DNA of 64,000 nucleotides from Microtetraspora glauca. GTDB taxonomy: Bacteria > Actinomycetota > Actinomycetes > Streptomycetales > Streptomycetaceae. Positions within the stretch are counted from its first letter, which is position 1; each line of letters begins with the position of its first letter. The notes under the pieces are model-generated. The model had not been told where the DNA came from and searched no databases. It saw nothing but the letters and a program-made list of their open reading frames with translations. A program made the position numbers and the translations under genes. Shown here piece after piece: positions 34,191 to 43,475 of the stretch. Location: assembly GCA_000721275.1 (NCBI GenBank), contig JOFO01000035.1:1-64000 (forward strand), written 5' to 3'.

Positions 34191-35398
34191 TGCCCGAGAA
34201 GCAGCCGAGCCCGACCGTGCTCGCCGTCATCCCCGCGCGGGGCGGCTCCAAGGGCGTCCCCGCCAAGAACCTGGCCCCGGTCGCCGGGATCCCGCTGGTC
34301 GGCCGGGCCGTCCGGGCCTGCCTGGGCGCCGCCGGCGTCACCGACGTCGTCGTCTCCACCGACGACGCGGCCATCGCCGCCGCCGCCCGCTCCTTCGGCG
34401 CCGAGGCCGTCCAGCGGCCCGCCGCGATCGCCGGCGACACCGCCACCAGCGAGTCCGCCGTGCTGCACGCCCTCGACGCGTACGAGGCCGGCCACGGCCG
34501 CACCGTCGACGTGGTCCTCCTCGTCCAGTGCACCAGCCCCTTCCTCACCCCGGTCGAAGTGGCCGACGCCGCCGCCCGGATCACCTCCGGCGCCGCCGAC
34601 ACCGCCTTCACCGCGGCCCCCTCGCACGGCTTCCTGTGGAAGGAGACCGCCGAGGGCGCCACCGGCGTCAACCACGACAAGGCCCACCGCCCGCGCCGCC
34701 AGGACCGCGAGCCCGAGTACCTGGAGACCGGCGCCGTCTACGCGATGGACGCGGCCGGCTTCCGCACCCACGGGCACCGCTTCTTCGGCCGCACCGCCGT
34801 CGTCGTCACCGACCCGGCGCGCGTCCTGGAGATCGACGACCCGCACGACCTGGCCCGCGCCAAGGCCCTCGCGCCGCTCCTCGACACGCCGGCCACCCCG
34901 TCCTTCGCCGACGTCGACGCGGTCGTCCTCGACTTCGACGGCACCCAGACCGACGACCGGGTCCACCTCGACGCGGAAGGAAGGGAGTTCGTCTCCGCCC
35001 ACCGCGGCGACGGCCTCGGCATCGCGGCCCTGCGCCGCGCCGGACTGCCCGTCCTCATCCTCTCCACCGAGCAGAACCCCGTCGTCGCCGCCCGCGCCCG
35101 GAAGCTGAAGATCCCCGTCCTGCACGGGATCGACCGCAAGGACCTCGCCCTCAAGGAGTGGTGCGAGGCCGAGGGCATCGACCCCGGACGCGTCCTCTAC
35201 GCCGGCAACGACGTCAACGACCTGCCCTGCTTCCACCTCGTCGGCTGGCCCGTCGCGGTGAGCAGCGCCCACGACTCCGTCCGGGCCGCGGCCCGCGCGG
35301 TCACCGTCACCCCGGGCGGCTTCGGAGCGATCCGCGAGATCGCCGCCTGGCTCCTCGGACCCGAGCTGAACACCCCCACCACCACCCCTGCCGAATAA
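34190..35398 (+). CDS. CMP-nonulosonate synthetase fused to HAD phosphatase
   Basis: 402-residue two-domain protein. Residues 1-225 are a NeuA-type cytidylyltransferase (VIPARGGSKGVPAKNL, DVVVSTDDAAIAAAAR, LLVQCTSPFLTP, EYLETGAVYAM) that activates the sugar acid with CTP. Residues 235-390 are a KdsC-type HAD domain (VVLDFDGTQTDDRVHL, ILSTEQNPVVAARARKL, YAGNDVNDLPCF) that could remove the 9-phosphate. Such fusions make phosphorylation state and activation steps of one enzyme. The ATG overlaps the preceding stop and is followed by neuB after 13 bp. Confidence 0.92.
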   Translation: MPEKQPSPTVLAVIPARGGSKGVPAKNLAPVAGIPLVGRAVRACLGAAGVTDVVVSTDDAAIAAAARSFGAEAVQRPAAIAGDTATSESAVLHALDAYEAGHGRTVDVVLLVQCTSPFLTPVEVADAAARITSGAADTAFTAAPSHGFLWKETAEGATGVNHDKAHRPRRQDREPEYLETGAVYAMDAAGFRTHGHRFFGRTAVVVTDPARVLEIDDPHDLARAKALAPLLDTPATPSFADVDAVVLDFDGTQTDDRVHLDAEGREFVSAHRGDGLGIAALRRAGLPVLILSTEQNPVVAARARKLKIPVLHGIDRKDLALKEWCEAEGIDPGRVLYAGNDVNDLPCFHLVGWPVAVSSAHDSVRAAARAVTVTPGGFGAIREIAAWLLGPELNTPTTTPAE

Positions 35399-35411
35399 AG
35401 GAAGCACCACC

Positions 35412-36305
35412 ATGAGCACCCGTCTGCGCACCCTCGGCCCGAAGACCGCCGGCCCGGGTCAGCCCGTCTACATCTGCGGCGAGATCGGCATCAACCACAA
35501 CGGCGACCTCGAGAACGCCTTCAAGCTGATCGACGTGGCCGCCGAGGCCGGCTGCGACGCCGTCAAGTTCCAGAAGCGCACGCCCGAGATCTGCACCCCG
35601 CGCGACCAGTGGGACATCGAGCGCGACACCCCCTGGGGCCGGATGACGTACATCGACTACCGCCACCGCGTCGAGTTCGGCGAGGACGAGTACCGCCAGA
35701 TCGACGAGCACTGCAAGAAGCGCGGCATCGACTGGTTCGCCTCCCCGTGGGACACCGAGGCCGTCGCCTTCCTGGAGAAGTTCGACGTCCCCGCCCACAA
35801 GGTGGCCTCCGCCTCCCTCACCGACGACGAGCTGCTGCGCGAGCTGCGCGCCACCGGCCGCACCGTCATCCTCTCCACCGGCATGTCGACGCCGAAGCAG
35901 ATCCGCCACGCCGTCGAGGTCCTGGGCAGCGACAACATCCTGCTCTGCCACGCCACCTCCACCTACCCGGCCAAGGCCGAGGAGCTGAACCTGCGCGTCA
36001 TCCAGACGCTCCAGGAGGAGTACCCGAACGTCCCGATCGGCTACTCCGGCCACGAGACCGGCCTCCAGACCACCCTCGCCGCCGTCGCCCTCGGCGCCAC
36101 CTTCGTCGAGCGCCACATCACCCTCGACCGCGCCATGTGGGGCTCGGACCAGGCCGCCTCCGTCGAGCCGCAGGGCCTGGAGCGCCTCGTCCGCGACATC
36201 CGCACCATCGAGACCGCGCTCGGCGACGGCGTGAAGAAGGTGTACGAGTCGGAGCTCGGCCCGATGAAGAAGCTCCGCCGCGTCCTGGAGCCCGTCTCCG
36301 CATGA
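35412..36305 (+). CDS. neuB: NeuB-type nonulosonic acid synthase lacking the C-terminal SAF domain
   Basis: 297-residue TIM-barrel synthase that condenses phosphoenolpyruvate with a six-carbon sugar to make a nine-carbon keto acid such as N-acetylneuraminate or Kdn. Typical blocks are YICGEIGINHNGDLENAFKLIDVAAEAGCDAVKFQ, FASPWDTEAVAFLEKFDVPAHKVASASL, ILSTGMST, CHATSTYPA and GYSGHETGLQTTLAAVALGA, then ERHITLDRAMWGSDQAAS. Most NeuB proteins are about 345 residues with a C-terminal antifreeze-like domain; here the protein ends right after the barrel. RBS AAGGAAG precedes the ATG. Its TGA overlaps the next ATG (ATGA). Confidence 0.93.
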   Translation: MSTRLRTLGPKTAGPGQPVYICGEIGINHNGDLENAFKLIDVAAEAGCDAVKFQKRTPEICTPRDQWDIERDTPWGRMTYIDYRHRVEFGEDEYRQIDEHCKKRGIDWFASPWDTEAVAFLEKFDVPAHKVASASLTDDELLRELRATGRTVILSTGMSTPKQIRHAVEVLGSDNILLCHATSTYPAKAEELNLRVIQTLQEEYPNVPIGYSGHETGLQTTLAAVALGATFVERHITLDRAMWGSDQAASVEPQGLERLVRDIRTIETALGDGVKKVYESELGPMKKLRRVLEPVSA

Positions 36306-37423
36306 CCGGCCGCCTGGCGTTCGTCGAGAGCCCCGTCCAGCTCCTGAACGTCCTGGAATGGGTGCACGCGCGCGGCCGGGGCCACGTCCCGGCCGCCGCG
36401 GGCCCCGGCGGTCCGGAGCGTTCCGCCGCGGGTCCGGCTCCCGTCCCCGACCTCGCGATCGTCGTCCTGTCGCCGACCGACCCCATGTCCCGGGGCCAGC
36501 TGCGCCGGATGGCCCAGCTCGCCCGCGACGAGGGGTTCGACGTGCGCTGGCAGGAGGCGCGGGCCGGGCGCGGCGCGCTCGCGCGGACCCTGCGGGAGCT
36601 CGGCGGGCCGCTGCGCGCCGCCGAGCGGGTGATCGTCGGCGACCCGTTCTCCCGGTACGTCCAGCTGCTGCTCACCCTCTTCGGTCCCCGGCACGTCACG
36701 GTCGTCGACGACGGCACCGCGACCATGGAGTTCGCCGCCCAGCTCGCGGGCGGGGAGCGGCTGGTCCGCTGGCACCGCAAGGGCGACCTCGGGCCGCGCG
36801 AGCTGGTCCTCGCGCCGGTCACCTCGATGGCCCGCCGCCGGCTGGCCCCCGGGCCCGGCCGGACCGTGGAGATCTTCACCTCGCTGCCCGTGCAGGCGCC
36901 GCCCGGCACCGAGGTCACCGAGAACGCGTACGCGTGGACCCGGGAGCGCTTCGGGCCGCCGGCGCTCACCGGCGGCGCCGACCTGGTGGGCACCTCGCTC
37001 GTGGAGACCGGGGTGGTCGACGCGGAGCACTACCTCCGGGTGGTCGGGCAGCTCGCCCGTACCCACGGCGCCACCCGCTACTTCGCCCACCGCCGCGAGA
37101 CCCCGGAGAAGCTGCACCGGGTGGCGGTCGAGACCGGCCTCCAGGTGGTCCGGCCGGACCTGCCGCTGGAGCTGATCGCCCGGCGCGGCCCGATCGGCGC
37201 CACCATCGTCAGCTTCCCGTCCACGGTCGTCCACACCCTGCCGCTCGCGCTGGCGGGCACCGGGGTGAAGGTCGCCGTCTGCGAGATCGCGCCGGAGTGG
37301 CTGCGGGCCACCGCCTCGCCGCGGGCCCAGGGCTTCCTCGCCGGCGTCGCGGGCACGGCGTCGGGCGCGGACCGGCTCACCCCGCGCTCGGCGAACCCCG
37401 CCGACCGGCTCGAATTCGGGTGA
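36302..37423 (+). CDS. glycosyltransferase, sialyltransferase/GT52-like
   Basis: 373-residue last gene of the operon, coupled by an ATGA overlap to neuB. The start RLAFVESPVQLLNVLEWVHARG is typical of GT52-like and polysialyltransferase-like proteins. Later motifs are VTVVDDGTATMEFA (acidic D-D-G), YFAHRRETPEKL at the place where HP is expected (HR here), and IVSFPSTVVHTLPLAL (S-T). It is the third candidate polymerising enzyme of the cluster. The exact donor and linkage are unknown. Confidence 0.82.
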   Translation: MTGRLAFVESPVQLLNVLEWVHARGRGHVPAAAGPGGPERSAAGPAPVPDLAIVVLSPTDPMSRGQLRRMAQLARDEGFDVRWQEARAGRGALARTLRELGGPLRAAERVIVGDPFSRYVQLLLTLFGPRHVTVVDDGTATMEFAAQLAGGERLVRWHRKGDLGPRELVLAPVTSMARRRLAPGPGRTVEIFTSLPVQAPPGTEVTENAYAWTRERFGPPALTGGADLVGTSLVETGVVDAEHYLRVVGQLARTHGATRYFAHRRETPEKLHRVAVETGLQVVRPDLPLELIARRGPIGATIVSFPSTVVHTLPLALAGTGVKVAVCEIAPEWLRATASPRAQGFLAGVAGTASGADRLTPRSANPADRLEFG

Positions 37424-37493
37424 CCATACCCATACGGAGTGTGTCCCATGCGCGGCAAACCGAGATTCTTTCCCCTAACGGGCTGAAGTTTTC

Positions 37494-37532
37494 GTGATCA
37501 ACGGGCAGTTGATCACCGGATGGGCCTACGCT
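37494..37532 (+). promoter_or_regulatory. palindrome and -10 of the M20 peptidase gene
   Basis: GTGATCAAC at 37494-37502 and GTTGATCAC at 37508-37516 form a perfect 9-bp inverted repeat. TACGCT at 37527-37532 lies seven bases before the GTG at 37540, so the palindrome covers the -35 zone. It may be an operator or the terminator of the upstream nonulosonate operon. Confidence 0.5.
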
Positions 37533-37539
37533 TCAAAGG

Positions 37540-38751
37540 GTGAACCAGTTGAAGTCCCGTGAGCCCGGATCCGCCACCCTGCCCGGAACGCTGCCCTCCG
37601 CCCTGCGCGACGAACTGATCGCCTTCCGCAGGGACTTGCACATGCACCCGGAGCTCGGCAACCAGGAGTTCCGTACCACCGCCGCGCTCAAGGCCCGCCT
37701 GGAGGCGGCCGGCCTGGCGCCGCGCGTCCTCCCGGGCGGCACGGGACTCCTCTGTGACATCGGCACCTACGACGGCGGGCGCCCCATGCTCGCCGTCCGC
37801 GCCGACCTCGACGCCCTCCCCATCCCGGACGCCAAGACCGTCGCGTACCGCTCCACCGTGCCCAACCGCGCGCACGCCTGCGGCCACGACGTGCACACCA
37901 CCACCGTCCTCGGCGCCGGCCTGGTGCTGGCCGGGCTGGAGCGCGAGGGACGGCTGCCCCGGCCGGTGCGGCTGCTCTTCCAGCCCGCCGAGGAGGTGCT
38001 GCCGGGAGGCGCGGCCGACGCGGTCGCGGCCGGCGTCCTCGACGGCGTCGGCCGCATCATCGCCGTCCACTGCGACCCCAAGGTCGACGCCGGGCGGATC
38101 GGGCTGCGCACCGGCCCCATCACCTCCGCCTGCGACCGGCTGGAGATCACCCTCGACGGCCCCGGCGGCCACACCGCCCGCCCGCACCTCACCACCGACC
38201 TGGTGACGGCCGCCGCCCGGATCGCCACCGACGTGCCGGCCGTGCTGGCCCGCCGGGTCGACGCCCGCTCCGGCCTCTCCGTCACCTGGGGCCGCATCGA
38301 GGCCGGGCACGCGCCCAACGTGATCCCGCAGCACGCCGAGCTCTCCGGCACCGTCCGCTGCCTCGACCTGCCGACCTGGCGCGACGCGCCCGACCTGGTG
38401 CACGCCGCCGTCGACGAGGTCGCCGCGCTGCACCGCGCCAAGTCCACCGTCAACTACGTCCGGGGCGTCCCGCCGGTCGTCAACGACCCGGTCGTCGCCG
38501 AACTGCTCCGCGAGGCCATGACCGCCCGGCGGGGCGCCGACTCCGTCGAGGACACCGAGCAGAGCCTGGGCGGCGAGGACTTCTCCTGGTACCTGGAGCA
38601 CGTGCCCGGCGCGATGGCCCGGCTCGGCGTCCGCACCCCCGGCGACCCCCGCGTCCGCGACCTCCACGCGGGCGATTTCGACGTCGACGAGCGGGCCATC
38701 GGGGTGGCCGTGGAGCTCTTCACCGCCGCCGCGCTGATCGACGCCGGCTGA
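37540..38751 (+). CDS. M20-family amidohydrolase/metallopeptidase
   Basis: 403-residue cytoplasmic zinc enzyme of the M20D type (hippurate or indole-acetyl-amino-acid hydrolase relatives). Metal-binding signatures are RRDLHMHPELGNQEFRTT, NRAHACGHDVHTTTVLGAG and FQPAEEVLPGGA, with the dimerisation-domain His in DGPGGHTARPH and the last metal ligand region in LGGEDFSWYLEHVPG. The natural substrate is unknown. GTG start is leaderless behind TACGCT. A long terminator follows. Confidence 0.9.
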   Translation: MNQLKSREPGSATLPGTLPSALRDELIAFRRDLHMHPELGNQEFRTTAALKARLEAAGLAPRVLPGGTGLLCDIGTYDGGRPMLAVRADLDALPIPDAKTVAYRSTVPNRAHACGHDVHTTTVLGAGLVLAGLEREGRLPRPVRLLFQPAEEVLPGGAADAVAAGVLDGVGRIIAVHCDPKVDAGRIGLRTGPITSACDRLEITLDGPGGHTARPHLTTDLVTAAARIATDVPAVLARRVDARSGLSVTWGRIEAGHAPNVIPQHAELSGTVRCLDLPTWRDAPDLVHAAVDEVAALHRAKSTVNYVRGVPPVVNDPVVAELLREAMTARRGADSVEDTEQSLGGEDFSWYLEHVPGAMARLGVRTPGDPRVRDLHAGDFDVDERAIGVAVELFTAAALIDAG

Positions 38752-38780
38752 CCCGGCGACCGTTCGTTCACGAACTGCAC

Positions 38781-38816
38781 GAAGGGGCGGCCACGCACCT
38801 GCGTGGCCGCCCCTTC
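38781..38816. terminator. strong bidirectional terminator after the M20 gene
   Basis: GAAGGGGCGGCCACGC at 38781-38796 pairs perfectly over 16 bp with GCGTGGCCGCCCCTTC at 38801-38816 around ACCT. It separates convergent genes. Confidence 0.85.
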
Positions 38817-38845
38817 GGAGGGGTCCAAGTGGGAGGACCGGTTGG

Positions 38846-39181
38846 CTAGACGGGCTCGTTGACCTCGGACGAGACGCTGACGACGCCCACGTTGCCGCCC
38901 CCGCCGCAGTTGGCGGTGGAGGTCTGGCCGCCCCGGGTGTCCTTCCACGGCCCCCACACGTTGAACTTGCTTCCGTGGGGGGTCACACACTGGATCCGGA
39001 CGCGGTGCGTGGTGAGCCGGGTGTTGCCACCCGTGCACTTCGCGCTTCCGCCGGTCCCGCCGGCAACCTTCCACGTGGTGCACACCGCGCTGGCCGCCGC
39101 CGGGGCGGCGGTCGCGAGCAGCGTGGCTCCGGTGGCCAAAGTCATCCCCATGGCCGTTGCGATGATCTTGCGGGAAATCAA
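38846..39181 (-). CDS. small secreted protein with four cysteines
   Basis: 111-residue protein with a classical signal peptide (ISRKIIATAMGMTLATGATLLATAAPAAASA) and an approximately 80-residue mature part containing four Cys, which could form two disulfides. The mature part is Gly/Thr-rich (VAGGTGGSAKCTGGNTR, WGPWKDTRGGQTSTANCGGGGNVG). I recognise no family. The start is TTG with GGGGG four bases upstream. It is monocistronic, with a perfect terminator after it shared with the M20 gene. A role as an extracellular binding or antimicrobial protein would be guesswork. Confidence 0.72.
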   Translation of the reverse strand: MISRKIIATAMGMTLATGATLLATAAPAAASAVCTTWKVAGGTGGSAKCTGGNTRLTTHRVRIQCVTPHGSKFNVWGPWKDTRGGQTSTANCGGGGNVGVVSVSSEVNEPV

Positions 39182-39485
39182 GGGTCCCCCTGTAGGTTGT
39201 TTCGGCCAAAAGCCCTGGTCGTAGGCTGGCCTGTGGTCGGAAGCAGGCTAGATCAAGTAGACGATCGAATGAGTGCATGGCCAGGAACTTGGCTGGATCA
39301 TGTCGCTCCCGCGCTCCTCGCTCTGCCTGTCGTAGGGTGACCGAGCCCTCACTCTCGCGCGGTGCTGCGCGTCGATACGGTAACGACTCATGAACGGGTC
39401 TTTAACTGACATCTACGCGCGTTACGATCGCCGAAAGCCAGCGCCGGAAGAGGCGCTTTCGGTCAGTCTTGAAGGGACCCTCCTC
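39182..39485. other. intergenic region between divergent genes, no coding sequence seen
   Basis: About 300 bp of locally lower GC between the small secreted-protein gene and the BmpA gene. It carries a rightward promoter with an operator at 39401-39428, another possible -10 TAGGGT near 39334, and a roughly 60-base 5' leader before the TTG start at 39486. No stable ORF is convincing. Confidence 0.5.
39401..39428 (+). promoter_or_regulatory. bmpA promoter with CTACGCGCGTTA operator copy
   Basis: TTTAAC (39401-39406) and TACGAT (39423-39428), 16 bp apart, form a promoter for the BmpA lipoprotein gene. CTACGCGCGTTA (39413-39424) overlaps its -10; it matches ten of twelve bases of the perfect palindrome CTACGCGCGTAG seen before add. 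Confidence 0.6.
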
Positions 39486-40538
39486 TTGCGCCGGATCACC
39501 AGGATCACCACCGTGGGCATCGCCTCCGCGGCGCTCGCGCTCTCCGTCACCGCCTGCGGCAAGTCCTCCTCCGAGGGCGGCTCCGGCTCGGACGACAAGG
39601 GCGGCAAGGCCGCCATCGCGTACGACATCGGCGGCCGCGGCGACCAGTCCTTCAACGACGCCGCCTACGCGGGTCTGAAGAAGGCCGAGGACGAGCTGGG
39701 CGTCAAGGGCTCCGAGGCCGAGCCGTCGTCCGGCGAGGGCGACGCCGACAAGGTGCAGCGCCTCACCTCGCTGGCCCGCGCCGGCAACAACCCGGTCATC
39801 GGCATCGGTTTCGCCTACGCGCCGGCCATCGAGAAGGTCGCCAAGCAGTTCCCGAAGACGACGTTCGGCATCATCGACGACACGTCGAAGACGGGGCCGA
39901 ACATCGCCAACGTCGTCTTCAACGAGGAGCAGGGCTCCTACCTGGCCGGCGTCGCCGCCGCCAAGGCGTCCAAGTCCGGCACGATCGGCTTCATCGGCGG
40001 CGTCGAGGTTCCGCTGATCAAGAAGTTCGAGGCGGGTTATGTCCAGGGCGCCAAGGACACCAACCCGAAGGTGAAGGTGCTCACCCAGTACCTGACCCAG
40101 CCGCCGAACATGGACGGCTTCGCCAAGCCCGACCTCGGGAAGGCCGCCGCGGAGGGCCAGCTCGACAAGGGCGCCGACGTGATCTACGCCGCCGCCGGTC
40201 TCGCCGGCTCCGGTGCGATCGAGGCCGCCTCCAAGGCGGGCAAGTGGTCCATCGGTGTCGACTCCGACCAGTACAAGCAGACCGGTCTCGCCGCTTACAA
40301 GGACTCGATCCTGACCTCGGTCACCAAGGACGTCTCCGACTCCGTCTTCAACCTGATCAAGTCGGTCAAGGACGGCAAGCCGCAGACCGGTGAGGTCCGC
40401 TACGGTCTCGCCACGGACGGCGTCGGCCTCTCCGACTCCAACCCGAAGTACAAGGCGATGACCGACCTGATCGCCGCCGTGGACAAGGCGAAGAAGGACA
40501 TCGTCGACGGCAAGATCACGGTCAAGACCGCCCCGTAA
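39486..40538 (+). CDS. BMP/PnrA-family nucleoside-binding lipoprotein
   Basis: 350-residue surface lipoprotein that should capture nucleosides for the following ABC importer. The signal ends in SVTAC with the lipidated Cys at residue 24, followed by a Ser/Gly linker. BMP-family signatures are AIAYDIGGRGDQSFNDAAYAGL, RAGNNPVIGIGFAYA, GSYLAGVAAAKASKSGTIGFIGG and GADVIYAAAGLAGSGAIEAA. TTG at 39486 is chosen: GAAGGGA lies nine bases upstream and it supplies the basic RRITR start of the signal. Upstream starts add unrelated residues; the GTG nine codons in leaves no positive charge. Confidence 0.9.
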   Translation: MRRITRITTVGIASAALALSVTACGKSSSEGGSGSDDKGGKAAIAYDIGGRGDQSFNDAAYAGLKKAEDELGVKGSEAEPSSGEGDADKVQRLTSLARAGNNPVIGIGFAYAPAIEKVAKQFPKTTFGIIDDTSKTGPNIANVVFNEEQGSYLAGVAAAKASKSGTIGFIGGVEVPLIKKFEAGYVQGAKDTNPKVKVLTQYLTQPPNMDGFAKPDLGKAAAEGQLDKGADVIYAAAGLAGSGAIEAASKAGKWSIGVDSDQYKQTGLAAYKDSILTSVTKDVSDSVFNLIKSVKDGKPQTGEVRYGLATDGVGLSDSNPKYKAMTDLIAAVDKAKKDIVDGKITVKTAP

Positions 40539-40564
40539 GGCGAGCGGCTCACGATCTGTCGCCC

Positions 40565-40610
40565 GGGCCCGGCCCCGGTGGGACTCCCACCGGAACCGGG
40601 CCCCGGGCCC
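40565..40610 (+). terminator. GC-rich hairpin after the BmpA gene
   Basis: CCGGTGGG at 40575-40582 pairs with CCCACCGG at 40586-40593, and outer GGGCCCGG-type arms (40565-40574 with 40599-40610) extend it. It lies 26 bp after the BmpA stop and before the ABC operon promoter. Confidence 0.65.
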
Positions 40611-40642
40611 ATTCCCGTACGGGTTTTCACTTTTCGGCAGCG

Positions 40643-40654
40643 CTACGCGTGTAG
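40643..40654 (+). promoter_or_regulatory. CTACGCGTGTAG operator copy at the ABC operon
   Basis: CTACGCGTGTAG lies about 100 bp before the ABC ATPase start and differs at one position from the CTACGCGCGTAG palindrome. A TAGATG at 40652-40657 could be the overlapping -10. Confidence 0.6.
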
Positions 40655-40752
40655 ATGTCGCACCGGCACGATAACTTCGCCCCGCCCTGCCCTCCGCTCC
40701 CACTCCTTTCGGCCAAGGAGAGTGCGTCATCAACGCGTCCAGCCCCCCGGCC

Positions 40753-42356
<1,604 letters not shown>

Positions 42357-42360
<4 letters not shown>

Positions 42361-43475
42361 TGAAATTCGACAAGGACAAGCTGATCATCGGGGCCGCCGG
42401 CCCGGTGCTCGCGCTGGTCTCCTCGTTCGTGCTCACCATGCTGGTGCTGCTCGCGACGGGCCTGGACCCGATCGAGCCGATCACCCTGATGATCGACAAC
42501 GCCGGCTACTCGGACATCCAGGTCCTGATCGTCAACCAGACGGGGATCTACTACCTGGCCGCCCTGGCCGTCGCCATCGGCTTCCGGATGAACCTCTTCA
42601 ACATCGGCGTCGACGGCCAGTACCGCCTCGCCGCGATGATCTCTGCCGTGGTCGGCGCCGCGGTCGAGCTGCCCGGTCCGCTGCACATCCTGCTGATCGT
42701 GGTCGTCGCGATCCTCACCGGCGCCTTCTGGGCCGGCATCGCCGGCATCCTGAAGACCACCCGGGGCGTCTCCGAGGTCGTCTCCACGATCATGCTCAAC
42801 GCCATCGCGACCTCGCTGATCGCCTGGCTGATCCTGCCGAAGAACCTGGGCGTCCAGCCCGAGGGCTCCAACGACCTGACCACCGGCGAGATCGCCGAGT
42901 CCGGCTGGTTCCCCGGCATCGACATGGGCCAGGGCAACGGCGAGATCTACGGCTTCACCTTCGTCGCGCTCGCGCTCGGCGTCGTCTACTGGTTCGTCCT
43001 CAACCGCACCCGCTTCGGCTTCGACCTGCGCGCCACCGGCGAGAGCGAGTCCGCCGCCCAGGCCAGCGGCGTCGACGCCAAGAGGATGATCCTCACCTCG
43101 ATGCTCATCTCCGGTGGCCTGGCGGGCCTCTCCGGCATGCCCACGCTGCTCGGCGACACCCACACGTACAGCCTGTCGTTCCCGGTCGGCGTCGGCTTCA
43201 CCGCCATCACGATCGCCCTGCTCGGCCGGAACAACCCGGTCGGCGTCCTCTTCGCCGCGCTGCTCTTCGCGTTCCTCGACAAGGCGTCCTCGTCGCTCGA
43301 CGTCGAGGGCTACCCGAAGGAGATCACGCAGATCATGCAGGGCATCATCGTGATCGCCGTGGTCGTCTCCTACGAGCTCGTCCGCCGTTACGGCACCCGC
43401 CGCCAGCAGCAGAAGGTCGGCGAGGAGCTGGCCGCAGGCGGCGCCCTCAAGACCGACAAGGAGGTCTCGGCATGA
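42357..43475 (+). CDS. nucleoside ABC transporter permease 1
   Basis: 372-residue membrane permease of the BPD-transp-2 type (RbsC/LivM-like fold), with about eight or nine helices. Family marks are GIYYLAALAVAIGFRMNLFNIGVDGQYRLAA and the cytoplasmic coupling segment GFDLRATGESESAAQASGVDAKRM. It should form the heterodimeric pore with permease 2. The first ATG overlaps the ATPase stop by four bases (ATGA), with a second ATG one codon later. Confidence 0.93.

Noticed and set aside
30328..37423. Sialic-acid cluster as recent horizontal island
   Set aside because: GC content and codon use match the neighbours, there are no mobile-element genes or tRNA, and the same position holds such genes in S. 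coelicolor from memory.
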